A stretch of DNA of 64,000 nucleotides. Origin: Streptomyces sp. GQFP. GTDB taxonomy: Bacteria > Actinomycetota > Actinomycetes > Streptomycetales > Streptomycetaceae. The DNA is taken from assembly GCF_021545335.1 (NCBI RefSeq), contig NZ_CP089312.1, positions 682,001-746,000 on the forward strand, read 5' to 3'. The translations under genes were made by a program, and so were the position numbers. Under the pieces are notes generated by a model. That model did not search any database and was not told the DNA's origin. It saw nothing but the letters and a program-made list of their open reading frames with translations. Shown in pieces: positions 50,885 to 59,523 of the stretch (positions are counted from its first letter, which is position 1; the number at the start of each line of letters is the position of its first letter).

Positions 50885-51349
50885 TCACCGAGCCGGTACG
50901 TGAAGGCGGATCAGGGAGAGGTCCTCCGCCCACGAGGGCAGTGGCTCGGGTGAGGTGACGGATGCCGTGCGGTAGTACGCCGCGTACTTCCGGCGGACCA
51001 GGTCGCTGAGCACGATGGTGACCGGGTAGCCGTCCAGTTCGTCCGCCTTGCAGCCGGACAGGCAGGCGAGGTCGGTCTCGAAACCGGTCGCCGTGGTCCG
51101 GGCGCTGCCCCAGTGTTTCCAGACCAGGAAGTGGAAGGTGCTCTTCCTGGTGAGCTCGATCATCTCGGGCTCACGTCTGGCTCCCGACCCGGAGTCCATG
51201 ACATAGACCGGCCCCGTCCACGGGATCGCGGTGGGCGCCGGGCCCTCGGTCCGTACGACACCGGCGGGCGCACAGCCGCTCAGAGCGGCGCCCATCGCGG
51301 CCAGTGCCACCCCGAGGGTGCGCACGGCACCTGGAACCCGTACGGTCAC
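50885..51349 (-). CDS. Small lipoprotein linked to two-component system (paralogue B)
   Basis: 154 residues. The lipoprotein signal ends at the lipobox LSGC. The mature part resembles the lipoprotein at 53314-53778: GxVRTEGPAP, then Tyr-Val-Met-Asp, WKHWGSARTTATGFET, a CLSGC pair, and RRKYAAYYRTASV. The start overlaps the histidine kinase stop by 4 bases. It is probably an extracytoplasmic accessory of the kinase, comparable in position to CseA in the SigE/Cse system of Streptomyces, although sequence identity with CseA was not tested. Confidence 0.8.
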   Translation of the reverse strand: MTVRVPGAVRTLGVALAAMGAALSGCAPAGVVRTEGPAPTAIPWTGPVYVMDSGSGARREPEMIELTRKSTFHFLVWKHWGSARTTATGFETDLACLSGCKADELDGYPVTIVLSDLVRRKYAAYYRTASVTSPEPLPSWAEDLSLIRLHVPAR

Positions 51350-52602
51350 ACTCTCCTCCTCCGCAGGTCGAGCTCGACCTCGGCTCCGCCGTCCGGGTGG
51401 TTGGCGAAATCGAGCCGGGCACCCAGCACCCTGGCCTGGCCGACCGCGATGGTCAGGCCCAGTCCGGTGCCCTGGCCGCGCGCGACGGAGCCGGTACGGA
51501 ACCGCTGGGGTCCGGAGGTCCGCAGCACGGTCAGCAGCTCGGGCGGGAACCCCGCCCCGCGGTCGCGGACCCGGACCGTACCCGCCCTGATCTCGACAGT
51601 GACCGGCGCCGAGCCGTGCCGCAGCGCGTTGAGGACAAGATTGGCGATGACGCGCTCCACTCGCCGGGGGTCGGTCTCCATGACGGCGTCGGCGCCGCCT
51701 TCGAGCACCCGTACCTCGACGTCCTCGGCATCATCGCCGAGGCGCGCGAGCGCCCGTTGGGCCAGGCTGTCGAGCAGACAGGGCTCGGTCTGAACGTGCA
51801 CGGCCCGGGCGTCGAGCCGGGCCACCTCCAGGACGTCCTCGACCAACAGCCGCAACGCCTCCGAGCGTTCCTGCACCAGCTGGGCCGGGCGACTGGGCGG
51901 CAGTACGTCGGCCGCGGTGATCATTCCGGCCACGGGGGTGCGCAGTTCGTGCGCGATGTCCGCGGTCACCCGGCGTTCGGCCGCCAGCCTCGCGCCCAGC
52001 GCGTCGGCCATGGTGTCCACGGCCGACGCGAGCCGGGCGATCTCGTCGCGCCCCACGGGGCGGACCCGCGCATCCAGGTCGCCCTCGGCGATGCGCTCCG
52101 CCGTGCGAGCGGCCGAGGTCGCCCTGCGGCCCACCCGGACCCCCAGACCCAGCCCGACGACCAGTGCCACGGTGGTGGCACCCACGCCCGCGGTGAGCAG
52201 GGAGGTGTCCAAGTTGTCCAAGTCCCGGGTCTCCTGCTCGTACGGGCGGCTGATCGCCAGCACGTTCCGGTCCGACACCATGGTGGCCGCCCACAACTCC
52301 GGCCCGGCCCGAGTGCTCTGCAGATACGTGACCCGCCGACCGTGTCTTATGGCCGCCGCGACCGGCGTGGGCAGGTCCGCCGGGTCCAGGTGCGCGTCCG
52401 GTTTCCGCCCGGCGGCGTAGTCCTCGACAGCCCGGACGAGTTGACCGTCCAGTCCACGGCGGGCGGAGGTCAGCAGGTCGTCGGCCATCTGGCGGTGGAC
52501 AAGAGCGCCGATCACGGTTGCCACCAAGGCCGCTGTGACGGCGATGGCGACGGAGACCTTGACTCCGAGGGTGCGTACGGCGGTGGGGAGGGCGAGGCGC
52601 AT
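51346..52602 (-). CDS. Sensor histidine kinase (EnvZ/CseC class)
   Basis: 418 residues from ATG 52602. One membrane segment (VKVSVAIAVTAALVATVIGAL), an extracellular sensor of about 95 residues, a second segment (LLTAGVGATTVALVVGLGLG), HAMP, the dimerisation helix with His218 (ADIAHELRTPVAGM), and an ATPase domain with NLVLNALRHG, DRGAGFPPEL and GQGTGLGLTIAV. The small sensor domain faces the lipoproteins outside, so these may modulate its activity. It phosphorylates the regulator encoded 7 bases upstream. Confidence 0.95.
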   Translation of the reverse strand: MRLALPTAVRTLGVKVSVAIAVTAALVATVIGALVHRQMADDLLTSARRGLDGQLVRAVEDYAAGRKPDAHLDPADLPTPVAAAIRHGRRVTYLQSTRAGPELWAATMVSDRNVLAISRPYEQETRDLDNLDTSLLTAGVGATTVALVVGLGLGVRVGRRATSAARTAERIAEGDLDARVRPVGRDEIARLASAVDTMADALGARLAAERRVTADIAHELRTPVAGMITAADVLPPSRPAQLVQERSEALRLLVEDVLEVARLDARAVHVQTEPCLLDSLAQRALARLGDDAEDVEVRVLEGGADAVMETDPRRVERVIANLVLNALRHGSAPVTVEIRAGTVRVRDRGAGFPPELLTVLRTSGPQRFRTGSVARGQGTGLGLTIAVGQARVLGARLDFANHPDGGAEVELDLRRRRV

Positions 52603-52609
52603 CCGCTGT

Positions 52610-53290
52610 TCAGTCCTGCCGGAGCTTGTAGCCGAAGCCGCGCACGGTCTCGATCCGGTCCCGGCCGATCTTGGCGCGCAGTCGCTGTATGTGGACGTCG
52701 ACCACCCGGGTGTCGCCCTCCCACATGTAGTCCCACACACGCTGGAGCAGCAGGTCGCGGGTGAGTACGGTGCTGGGGGACGCGGTGAACTCGCGCAGCA
52801 GCTTGAGCTCGGTCGTGGTCAGGGACACCGTGCTACCTCCTCTGCGCACCACCAGCGACGCGGGGTCGAAGGTGAGGTCGCCGAAACTCTGCAGAGCCGC
52901 GCCACTGTGAGCCTCGGCCCCGGGCACGGGCGCGACGCGGCGCAGCACCGAGCGGATCCGGGCGACCAGTACGGAGGCATGGAACGGCTTGGTGAGGTAG
53001 TCGTCGGCACCCGCCTCAAGCCCCAGCACGACATCGACCGGGTCCGTGCGGGCGGAGATCAGCAGGATCGGGGCGCCGCTCTCCTGGCGGATGCGCCCCG
53101 CCAGGGTCACTCCGTCCAGTCCGGGCAGCATGATGTCGAGCACGGCCACATCGGGCGCCTGCTCCCGGAAGAGGCTGAGGCCGGTCAGCCCGTCCTCGGC
53201 GGCACGTACCCGGTATCCGTGCGCCTCCAGGGCGATTTGGGTGGCCTCGCGGATCACCGCGTCGTCCTCGACGAGCAGCACTTCGGTCAT
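52610..53290 (-). CDS. OmpR-family response regulator (CseB-like)
   Basis: 226 residues from ATG 53290. The receiver has Glu8-Asp9-Asp10, phospho-acceptor Asp52 (AVLDIMLPGLDG), and Lys101 (YLTKPF). The winged helix at the C-terminus has TTTELKLLREF, WGDTRVVDVHI-like text (YMWEGDTRVVDVHIQRLR) and VRGFGYKL. It lies between one lipoprotein gene and the kinase, giving the order lipoprotein A - regulator - kinase - lipoprotein B. It may control the adjacent lipoproteins. Confidence 0.95.
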   Translation of the reverse strand: MTEVLLVEDDAVIREATQIALEAHGYRVRAAEDGLTGLSLFREQAPDVAVLDIMLPGLDGVTLAGRIRQESGAPILLISARTDPVDVVLGLEAGADDYLTKPFHASVLVARIRSVLRRVAPVPGAEAHSGAALQSFGDLTFDPASLVVRRGGSTVSLTTTELKLLREFTASPSTVLTRDLLLQRVWDYMWEGDTRVVDVHIQRLRAKIGRDRIETVRGFGYKLRQD

Positions 53291-53313
53291 GTTCTCGTTT
53301 CCGATCCGGTGGT

Positions 53314-53778
53314 TCAGGGGGCGGGCACGGGCAGGGCGACGTGGCTGAACTGCGCCGCCTTCGAGGGGTTCGGAGTACGGAAGAGGACCGTCGCGTACCG
53401 GTAGTACGTCGCTCGCTGCCGGCGGACCTGGCCGTCGAGGACGACCCGCACCGCGAAAGTGGTGTTCCGCAGGTCGGTACATCGGGGTGTACAGACCGGG
53501 GTGGTGAAGAAACCGGAGGCTGTCGCCCGTGATGCGCCCCAGGAGGACCATCGCAGCCGCAGCGCCACGTCCACGTCGCTCAAGGCCAACCGCTCGGGAC
53601 GCCGCCAAGGATGCGAGGCGTAATCCAGCACGTACGCCGACCGCGGTTCGGCGAGCGGATCCGGTGCCGTGCCCTCGACGCGCAATCCGCCCGGCGCGGC
53701 ACATCCGGCCAGAGCGGCCAGGGCACACATCACCCCGGCCGCTCCGGCTCCCCATGAGGTCCGTTTCGGCCACTGCAT
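53314..53778 (-). CDS. Small lipoprotein linked to two-component system (paralogue A)
   Basis: 154 residues, exactly the length of its paralogue at 50885. The lipobox is LAGC. The mature text: GGLRVEGTAP, YVLDYASHPW, WSSWGASRATASGF, CTPRC, and VRRQRATYYRYATV aligns along most of its length with the other lipoprotein. The Cys-x3-Cys pair is shared and may form a disulfide. It heads the operon, 23 bases before the regulator. It may sense an envelope signal for the kinase. Confidence 0.82.
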   Translation of the reverse strand: MQWPKRTSWGAGAAGVMCALAALAGCAAPGGLRVEGTAPDPLAEPRSAYVLDYASHPWRRPERLALSDVDVALRLRWSSWGASRATASGFFTTPVCTPRCTDLRNTTFAVRVVLDGQVRRQRATYYRYATVLFRTPNPSKAAQFSHVALPVPAP

Positions 53779-54108
53779 GCCTTATAGGAGGTTGGGATGG
53801 ATAACGGCAGATGAATCAACTGAAAAGCACTTGTGAACCATTCGGCGGTCGTTGGCCACATTCAGGACCAGACCCTAGAAGCGCCATGTCGCGACCGTCC
53901 GTCGCCCGTTCGTAGGCTGGGTAACAGATCCGCCGGACAGCTGTGACAGTCGCGCCATCGCCGGCCGGAGCCGTACGACGGCAGGCCGGGCAGGCCACCC
54001 CACGAAGACGATGAGCCACTGTTACGCAGCCTCCGAATACTTGAGACCTCACGCTCCTAGCTTGAGGTCCGCACGCTCCAGATGCGGACACAGCAGGAGG
54101 AATCCGTC
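53779..54108. promoter_or_regulatory. Divergent region, lipoprotein operon / protease
   Basis: This 330-base region has no supported gene. It must hold promoters for the lipoprotein-led operon (minus) and the protease (plus). A TAGGCT sequence at 53913-53918 and nearby GGTAAC may be part of a promoter on the plus strand; I cannot define its -35 box. Confidence 0.4.
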
Positions 54109-55434
54109 ATGTTCACTCTCTCGAAACGCTCCAGAGCCGGCCTGGCCGGTCTGACCCTGCTGACCGGTGTGGGCCTGTCGCAGGCGATGCCCCAGGCGGA
54201 GGGTCACGCGGCGCCCGCCGCGATGAACCTGACACCCTCCGGCGCGGTCTCCACGCAGCAGTTCCTGAAGGCGGTGGCGAAGACGGACCACGTCTCCGTT
54301 CCCCAGGCGCGTCAGCTGATACTCCGTCAGGACACGTATCACAGGACTCTCACCGCGCAGCAGGCGCGGCTCGGCAAGGACTACGGCGGCAGTTACCTGG
54401 ACGCCTCCGGGACGTACGTCACCAACGTCACGACCCGGCGCGCGGAGCAGGTCGCGCGTGCCGCATCGCTCAACCCCCGCCTGGTTCCGTACTCGGAATC
54501 GACCCTGAGCGGCGTGGTCAAGCGGCTCGGCGCGGTCAAGACCGACCGCGGCGTCAGCCTGTCCTACAGCGTCGACGCCCCGTCCGACAAGGTCGTCGTC
54601 AACGCGGCACCGAAGGACAAGCCGGCCGTGCGGCGGATACTGGCGGCCACGCGTACCCCGGCCGCGATGGTGGACGTGCGGACGGTCACTCCCTCCAGGG
54701 CCACGGGCGCCCCCGAGTTCCAGGACGACATCTACGGCGGTCTCCAGATCGGGATGAACTCACCGGTCGGCCAGGGCGGAAGCGGCTGCACCTCGGGCTT
54801 CGTCTTCACCGACAACAAGCGCGGTTCACAGGACTTCGGCGGGGAGTACCTGGTGACCGCCTACCACTGCGGCTCCCCGGGCACCAGGGTGTACCGGGGG
54901 ACCCACTTCCTCGGCACCACGGACTCCATCTGGAACAACTACCGCCACGACTGGACCTCCGTCCGCCTCAGCCAGAGCGACTCGACCATCGTCCCCCAGC
55001 CCTGGGTCTACAACTCGCTGCACGGCGTCCGCAAGGTCAACGGCTTCATCCACTCCAGCCAGGGCGACACGGTCTGCCACCAGGGTGCGACCTCCGGCTT
55101 CCGCTGCGGCCGCGTCGCCGCGTCCAACGTGACGTTCAGCTCCGGTGGCCGTACGGTCACCGGCCTGGTCAAGGTCGCCATGGCCGACGAGGACAAGTCC
55201 CTGCCCGGCGACTCCGGCGGCCCCTGGTACACCCGCGAACTCACCGTCAACGGCGGCATCTACGCCTACGGCATCCACTCGGCCGGCGACCAGGAGCAGA
55301 CCAACTGCTCCGGCAGCCAGGTCTGCCTGTGCCGCCGCCGACCGGTCTGCATCCAGAACTACTCGTACTTCACGCCCATCCAGTCGATCATCGACGACAC
55401 CAGCGGAGAACTCGGCATTCTCGCCACCCGCTGA
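54109..55434 (+). CDS. Secreted S1-family serine protease with propeptide
   Basis: 441 residues from ATG 54109, with a good ribosome binding site (AGCAGGAGG). A signal peptide (1 to about 34) is followed by a propeptide of about 170 residues with alpha-lytic-type features. The catalytic domain starts near 205. The triad is His253 (TAYHCG), Asp281 (RHDWTSV) and Ser369 (LPGDSGGPW), all intact. Several cysteine pairs are present, including an unusual CLCRRRPVC cluster near the end. It should be an extracellular protease that processes itself. Confidence 0.93.
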   Translation: MFTLSKRSRAGLAGLTLLTGVGLSQAMPQAEGHAAPAAMNLTPSGAVSTQQFLKAVAKTDHVSVPQARQLILRQDTYHRTLTAQQARLGKDYGGSYLDASGTYVTNVTTRRAEQVARAASLNPRLVPYSESTLSGVVKRLGAVKTDRGVSLSYSVDAPSDKVVVNAAPKDKPAVRRILAATRTPAAMVDVRTVTPSRATGAPEFQDDIYGGLQIGMNSPVGQGGSGCTSGFVFTDNKRGSQDFGGEYLVTAYHCGSPGTRVYRGTHFLGTTDSIWNNYRHDWTSVRLSQSDSTIVPQPWVYNSLHGVRKVNGFIHSSQGDTVCHQGATSGFRCGRVAASNVTFSSGGRTVTGLVKVAMADEDKSLPGDSGGPWYTRELTVNGGIYAYGIHSAGDQEQTNCSGSQVCLCRRRPVCIQNYSYFTPIQSIIDDTSGELGILATR

Positions 55435-55487
55435 CAACACCCGCGCACCCGGAGCCACCGCCCCCCGGGTCAGTCCGATCACAGCGG

Positions 55488-55517
55488 CGGCCTCCCGGAA
55501 ATCCCTCCGGGAGGCCG
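55488..55517. terminator. Terminator hairpin after the protease gene
   Basis: CGGCCTCCCGGA (55488-55499) and TCCGGGAGGCCG (55506-55517) form a perfect 12-bp stem with a 6-base loop, about 55 bases after the stop. It lies between convergent genes. Confidence 0.88.
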
Positions 55518-55572
55518 CTGACCTGCTACCCGGCCCTGGTGAGCGCGGACTGTGACCGATCGCGAGTCGGGT

Positions 55573-56397
55573 TCAGCGGGAGGTCCGGAGCAGACCCGTG
55601 GCGACGCCGCCGGCGGTTCCGCCGTCGGTGATCACCGCGGCTCCGGTGACGCAGGATGCGGCCGAACTGCCGAGGAAGAGAAGGACGTCGGCCTGCTCGT
55701 CGGGAGTGGCCGGGCGGCCCAGCGGCATCGGGAAGGTGTCCCAGAACTCCTTGCCCAGCATGGCCTCGAAGTCGGCGGTCATGGGGGTGGCCGTCGGTCC
55801 GGGCATGATCGCGTTGACGCGGATGCCCTTCGGGCCGAGCCCCACGGCCGCGTACTGGGTCCAGATAACCACGGCCTCCTTGGACACCGGGTAGGCCATG
55901 GCGATGTCGTCCGGGTGCTTCTCCAACCACTCCTGGGCGCCGGCGAAACCTTCGGTCCACACCAGGGGCAGCAGGGTTTCGATGTCGTCGGCCCAGCGCG
56001 AGCCGGCCTGCGAGGCGACGGTGGTGACCGAGCCTCCGGCCTGGAGGTACGGCACGACGGCCTCCGTGAGATGCCGCACGCCCGCGAAGTTGATCAGCAT
56101 GGTGTCCAGCGGCGAGGTCCGGTTGCCTGGTACGCCGACACAGTTGAACAGGGCGAAGACCGGACCGCCGATCTTCTCGACGGCGGCGCTGATCGCCTCC
56201 GGGTCCTTCAGGTTCACCTCCTGGAACGTGGCACCCGTGGCGGTCTCCGGCGCCTTCAGGTCCAGGACGTGGACCTCGGCGCCGAGCGCGACGAGCTTGC
56301 CGACGAGGGCGGCACCCATGCCGGACCCGCCGCCGCCACTGACGATGACGCGGGCGGCGGTGTAACCGAGTTCGAGGGCAACACTGTTCGTGGTCAT
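55573..56397 (-). CDS. Short-chain dehydrogenase, hydroxysteroid/coniferyl-alcohol type
   Basis: 274 residues. Cofactor loop VSGGGGSGMGAALVG, Asp in HVLDLKAPE favouring NAD, catalytic Ser in VASQAGSRW, and YPVSKEAVV (Tyr-x3-Lys). The long segment between Ser and Tyr (about 30 residues, with a Trp-rich loop) is like the 3-alpha-hydroxysteroid and coniferyl alcohol dehydrogenases. It is last in the P450 - aldehyde dehydrogenase - SDR unit and may oxidise the alcohol made by the P450. Confidence 0.88.
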   Translation of the reverse strand: MTTNSVALELGYTAARVIVSGGGGSGMGAALVGKLVALGAEVHVLDLKAPETATGATFQEVNLKDPEAISAAVEKIGGPVFALFNCVGVPGNRTSPLDTMLINFAGVRHLTEAVVPYLQAGGSVTTVASQAGSRWADDIETLLPLVWTEGFAGAQEWLEKHPDDIAMAYPVSKEAVVIWTQYAAVGLGPKGIRVNAIMPGPTATPMTADFEAMLGKEFWDTFPMPLGRPATPDEQADVLLFLGSSAASCVTGAAVITDGGTAGGVATGLLRTSR

Positions 56398-56424
56398 GTC
56401 TCTCAGTTCTCCTCGTACGTCAGG

Positions 56425-57921
56425 TCAGACACCAGCGATGAGCTTGGTTTCCAGATGGGCCTCGAAGCCCTCGAAGCCGCCCTGGCGGGCGAGGCCGCTG
56501 CCCTTGTAGCCGCCGTACGGGGCGTCCGCGCCATGGAAGGAACCGCCGTTGATGGAGACGCTGCCGGTGCGGATACGCCGGGCCACCGCCAGCGCGCGCT
56601 CGGGCGAGGCCGAACTGACGGCTCCGGACAGGCCGTACGGGCTGTTGTCGGCGATCCGGATCGCGTCCTCCTCGTCGTCGTAGGACAGGACGGCGAGCAC
56701 CGGGCCGAAGATCTCCTCCTGCTCGATGCGCATGCCGGGCGTGACGTCGGCGAAGAGGGTCGGCTCGACGTAGTAGCCCGTGGGCAGATGGGCGGGCCGT
56801 CCGCCGCCGAGGACGAGCCGGGCACCCTCCTCCTGACCGATCCGGATGTACTTCTCGACCGTGTCCCGCTGGTCGGCGCTGATCTGCGGCCCTTGGATGT
56901 TGGCCGGGTCGGCCGGGTCGCCGTAGGGCACGGCGCGGAACGCTCCTTCGATGATCTCCAGACCCTCCGCGTACCGGGAGCGCGGCAGCAGCACCCGGCT
57001 CAGCAGCGCGCACCCCTGCCCGGCGTGCAGACAGGACGTGAGGCCCGATGCGGCCAGCGCGGTGTCGAAGTCGGCGTCGTCGAGGACGATGTGCGCGGAC
57101 TTGCCGCCGAGTTCGAGGAGCAACTTCTTGGTCATCGGTGCGACCCGCTCCTGGATGCGGCGTCCGACGCGGGTGGAGCCGGTGAAGGAGATCATGTCGA
57201 CCCGCGGATCGTCCACGATCCGTTCGGCGAGGCTGTTGTCCGAGGTCGGGACGATGTTGACGACGCCTGCCGGGATGTCGGTCTCCTCCGCGATCAGCCG
57301 GCCCAGGTGGGTCGCGTTCCACGGCGTCTGGGCGGCCGGCTTGAGGACGACGGTGTTGCCCGTGGCCAGCGCCATGCCCAGCTTGTTGAGAGTGGTCTCG
57401 AACGGGAAGTTCCAGGGCACGATCGCGCCCACGACCCCGACCGGCTCCTTGTAGACCTTGCGCCAACTGGTCACACCCCGGCTGTCGTTGTCCGCCAGGT
57501 CGCGCTCCCAGGGGAACTCGTTCATGGCCTGGACGGGCCACTTCAGGTTCTCACCGACAGGGGTCTCCAGCTGCAGGCCGTGCGTCAACGAGACCGGTGT
57601 CCCGACCTCGGCGACCAGTACGGAGCGCAGCAGCTCGCGGTTCTTCTCCAGGGCGTCCTGGAGCTGGAGAAGGCAGCGCCGGCGAAAGGCACGGTCCGTG
57701 GCCCAGTTCGTCTCGTCGAAGGCGCGGCGGGCCGCCGTGACGGCCCGGTCGATGTCCTCGGCGGACGCGTCGAAGGTGTGTCCGAGGGTCACCTCGGTGG
57801 CCGGGTCGACGTTCGGGAAGACGGCTTCGCCGCTGCTCTCGACCAGCCGACCGTCGATGAGCAGGCGCGGTTCGGCCAGTTCCGCTCCCTGAGCTCCCTG
57901 GGCAAGCTCGTGTCCGGTCAT
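56425..57921 (-). CDS. Aldehyde dehydrogenase
   Basis: 498 residues. PWNFPFETTLNKLG (Asn of the oxyanion hole), FTGSTRVGR (cofactor), LELGGKS with the catalytic Glu, and GQGCALLSR with the nucleophile Cys. All are intact. With the SDR downstream and P450 upstream it would complete oxidation of an alkyl or terpene alcohol to the acid with NAD(P). It is in the minus-strand operon that starts with the P450. Confidence 0.95.
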   Translation of the reverse strand: MTGHELAQGAQGAELAEPRLLIDGRLVESSGEAVFPNVDPATEVTLGHTFDASAEDIDRAVTAARRAFDETNWATDRAFRRRCLLQLQDALEKNRELLRSVLVAEVGTPVSLTHGLQLETPVGENLKWPVQAMNEFPWERDLADNDSRGVTSWRKVYKEPVGVVGAIVPWNFPFETTLNKLGMALATGNTVVLKPAAQTPWNATHLGRLIAEETDIPAGVVNIVPTSDNSLAERIVDDPRVDMISFTGSTRVGRRIQERVAPMTKKLLLELGGKSAHIVLDDADFDTALAASGLTSCLHAGQGCALLSRVLLPRSRYAEGLEIIEGAFRAVPYGDPADPANIQGPQISADQRDTVEKYIRIGQEEGARLVLGGGRPAHLPTGYYVEPTLFADVTPGMRIEQEEIFGPVLAVLSYDDEEDAIRIADNSPYGLSGAVSSASPERALAVARRIRTGSVSINGGSFHGADAPYGGYKGSGLARQGGFEGFEAHLETKLIAGV

Positions 57922-57981
57922 GCGTCTACCTCCTTGTAGCGCACGGACGAGGATTCACGTCCTCGTGACAGTGCCCGGGTG

Positions 57982-59304
57982 TCACCACGTGACGGGCATG
58001 GCGTGGACGCCGTAGATGTTGACGTCGGTTTTGAAGGGGATCTCCTCGATCGGTACGGCGAGGTCGAGTGTCGGGATGCGCCGGGCCACCGTCTCGTAGA
58101 AGACCTGGAGCTCGACGCGGGCGAGCGGCTGGCCGAGGCACTGGTGGATACCGAAGCCGAAGGCGAGGTGGTCGCGGGCGCCGCGGCGGATGTCGAGGGC
58201 GTCGGGGTTCTCGTAATGGCCGTCGTCGCGGTTGGCGGAGAAGGTCAGGGGGACGACCGCCTCGCCCTCCTTGATGTGGTGGCCCGCGATGACGGTGTCC
58301 CTGGCGGCGACCCGCCAGTTCGCCTCGTTCAGGATGGTCAGATAGCGCAGCAGTTCCTCGACCGCTCCCGGCGCGAGCGAGGGGTCCTTGCCGAGCGCCT
58401 CGAACTGCTCACGGTTGCGGAGCAGCGCGAGGGTGCCCAGCGCGGCCATGTTGCCGGTCGTCTCGTGCCCCGCGACGAGCATGATGAAGGCCATGCCCTG
58501 GACACCCCGGCGGTCCATCTTCCCGGTGCGCAGCTGCTCGACGACGAGGCGGCTGACGATGTCGGCCCCGGGGTCGAGGTCCGGATCGGCGTTCTTGGAG
58601 TCGACCAGGTCGTAGATGTAGTCGTTGAGTCCGCTGAGTTTCTCGAAGCGCACGTCGTCGGGGACGCCACGCTTGAACAGGTACTGCGTGCGGTCCTGGA
58701 AGAAGTCGTGGTCGCTCTGCGGAACCCCGAGCAGCCAGCAGATGACCGTGTTCGGCATCGGCGAGGCGGCCGCCTCGAAGAAGTCGGCCGGCCGGGGCCC
58801 GGCCAGCATCTCGTCGATCAGGTCGTCGACGACCTGCTGGATCCTGGGCCGCAGCGCCTCGACCCGTTTGACCATGAAGTCGCGGGTGACCAGACGGCGC
58901 AGGTCGTCATGGACCGGCGGGTCCATACGGAGGAAGGACGGCAGGCCGGAGGTGGCCATGGCCGCGTTCGCCTTCCCGGCGGGGCTCTTCGGGTAGTCGG
59001 GTCGGGTGATGTCGGCGCTCAGGTCGGGGCTGAGAAACGCCTCGCGGACATCGTCGTACTTGGCGATCAACCAGGCGTCGTGACCGTAGAGACGGGCCGG
59101 GGCGACGGGACAGGCGGAGCGGAGCGCGGCGTACTCGGGCGGCGGGTCGAAGGGCGCGGAACGCGTCATCGGGAAGGTGAGCCGGTCGTCGCCACCGGCG
59201 AGCTGCTTGATCAGCTCCCGGGTGCGGTCGTCCACGCGGCTGCCGCCGACAGGGCAGGATGCTGCTTCCGGGTCGCGGTCCCGGGTGCCAGTGGTTTCGG
59301 TCAT
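57982..59304 (-). CDS. Cytochrome P450
   Basis: 440 residues from ATG 59304 (GGAGG upstream). I-helix MLVAGHETTGNMA, ExxR in EELLRYL, heme loop FGFGIHQCLGQ. The length and N-terminus (TFPMTRSAPFDPPPEYAAL) resemble CYP105/CYP107 or camphor-type P450s. No ferredoxin or reductase is near. It is the first gene of the unit and the likely first oxidation step, under control of the TetR protein encoded divergently. Confidence 0.95.
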   Translation of the reverse strand: MTETTGTRDRDPEAASCPVGGSRVDDRTRELIKQLAGGDDRLTFPMTRSAPFDPPPEYAALRSACPVAPARLYGHDAWLIAKYDDVREAFLSPDLSADITRPDYPKSPAGKANAAMATSGLPSFLRMDPPVHDDLRRLVTRDFMVKRVEALRPRIQQVVDDLIDEMLAGPRPADFFEAAASPMPNTVICWLLGVPQSDHDFFQDRTQYLFKRGVPDDVRFEKLSGLNDYIYDLVDSKNADPDLDPGADIVSRLVVEQLRTGKMDRRGVQGMAFIMLVAGHETTGNMAALGTLALLRNREQFEALGKDPSLAPGAVEELLRYLTILNEANWRVAARDTVIAGHHIKEGEAVVPLTFSANRDDGHYENPDALDIRRGARDHLAFGFGIHQCLGQPLARVELQVFYETVARRIPTLDLAVPIEEIPFKTDVNIYGVHAMPVTW

Positions 59305-59352
59305 GTCGCGGGCCTCCATGGGGGAATGGGGAGGAATGCGGGTCACGAAATA

Positions 59353-59390
59353 GGTAAACGCTGTAAACTTGATAAGTGAACACCGTAAAC
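59353..59390. promoter_or_regulatory. Operator region with repeated GTAAAC
   Basis: GTAAAC occurs at 59354-59359, 59363-59368 and 59385-59390, with ACTT-gat-AAGT between the second and third. The array lies in the divergent region between the P450 and the TetR gene. It probably holds binding sites for that TetR protein. Confidence 0.6.
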
Positions 59391-59523
59391 CACCGGGGGG
59401 TCGGCCAATCTCCCCGAGGGATCGGATTTGGACACCGTGGCACCATGCGCGGACACTGACGGAACGCCACAGACGAGCACGAAGAGAACGCCACTGGACA
59501 CGAGGGCGAGGAGCCAGCCAACG

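Noticed and set aside
50885..53778. Direct naming as the Cse system (cseA/B/C)
   Set aside because: Organisation is similar, but sigE is absent next to it and there are two lipoproteins. I could not verify orthology by eye.
55573..57939. A 795-codon plus-strand frame opposite the SDR and aldehyde dehydrogenase
   Set aside because: It is a shadow of two well-conserved minus-strand enzymes and has no family text.
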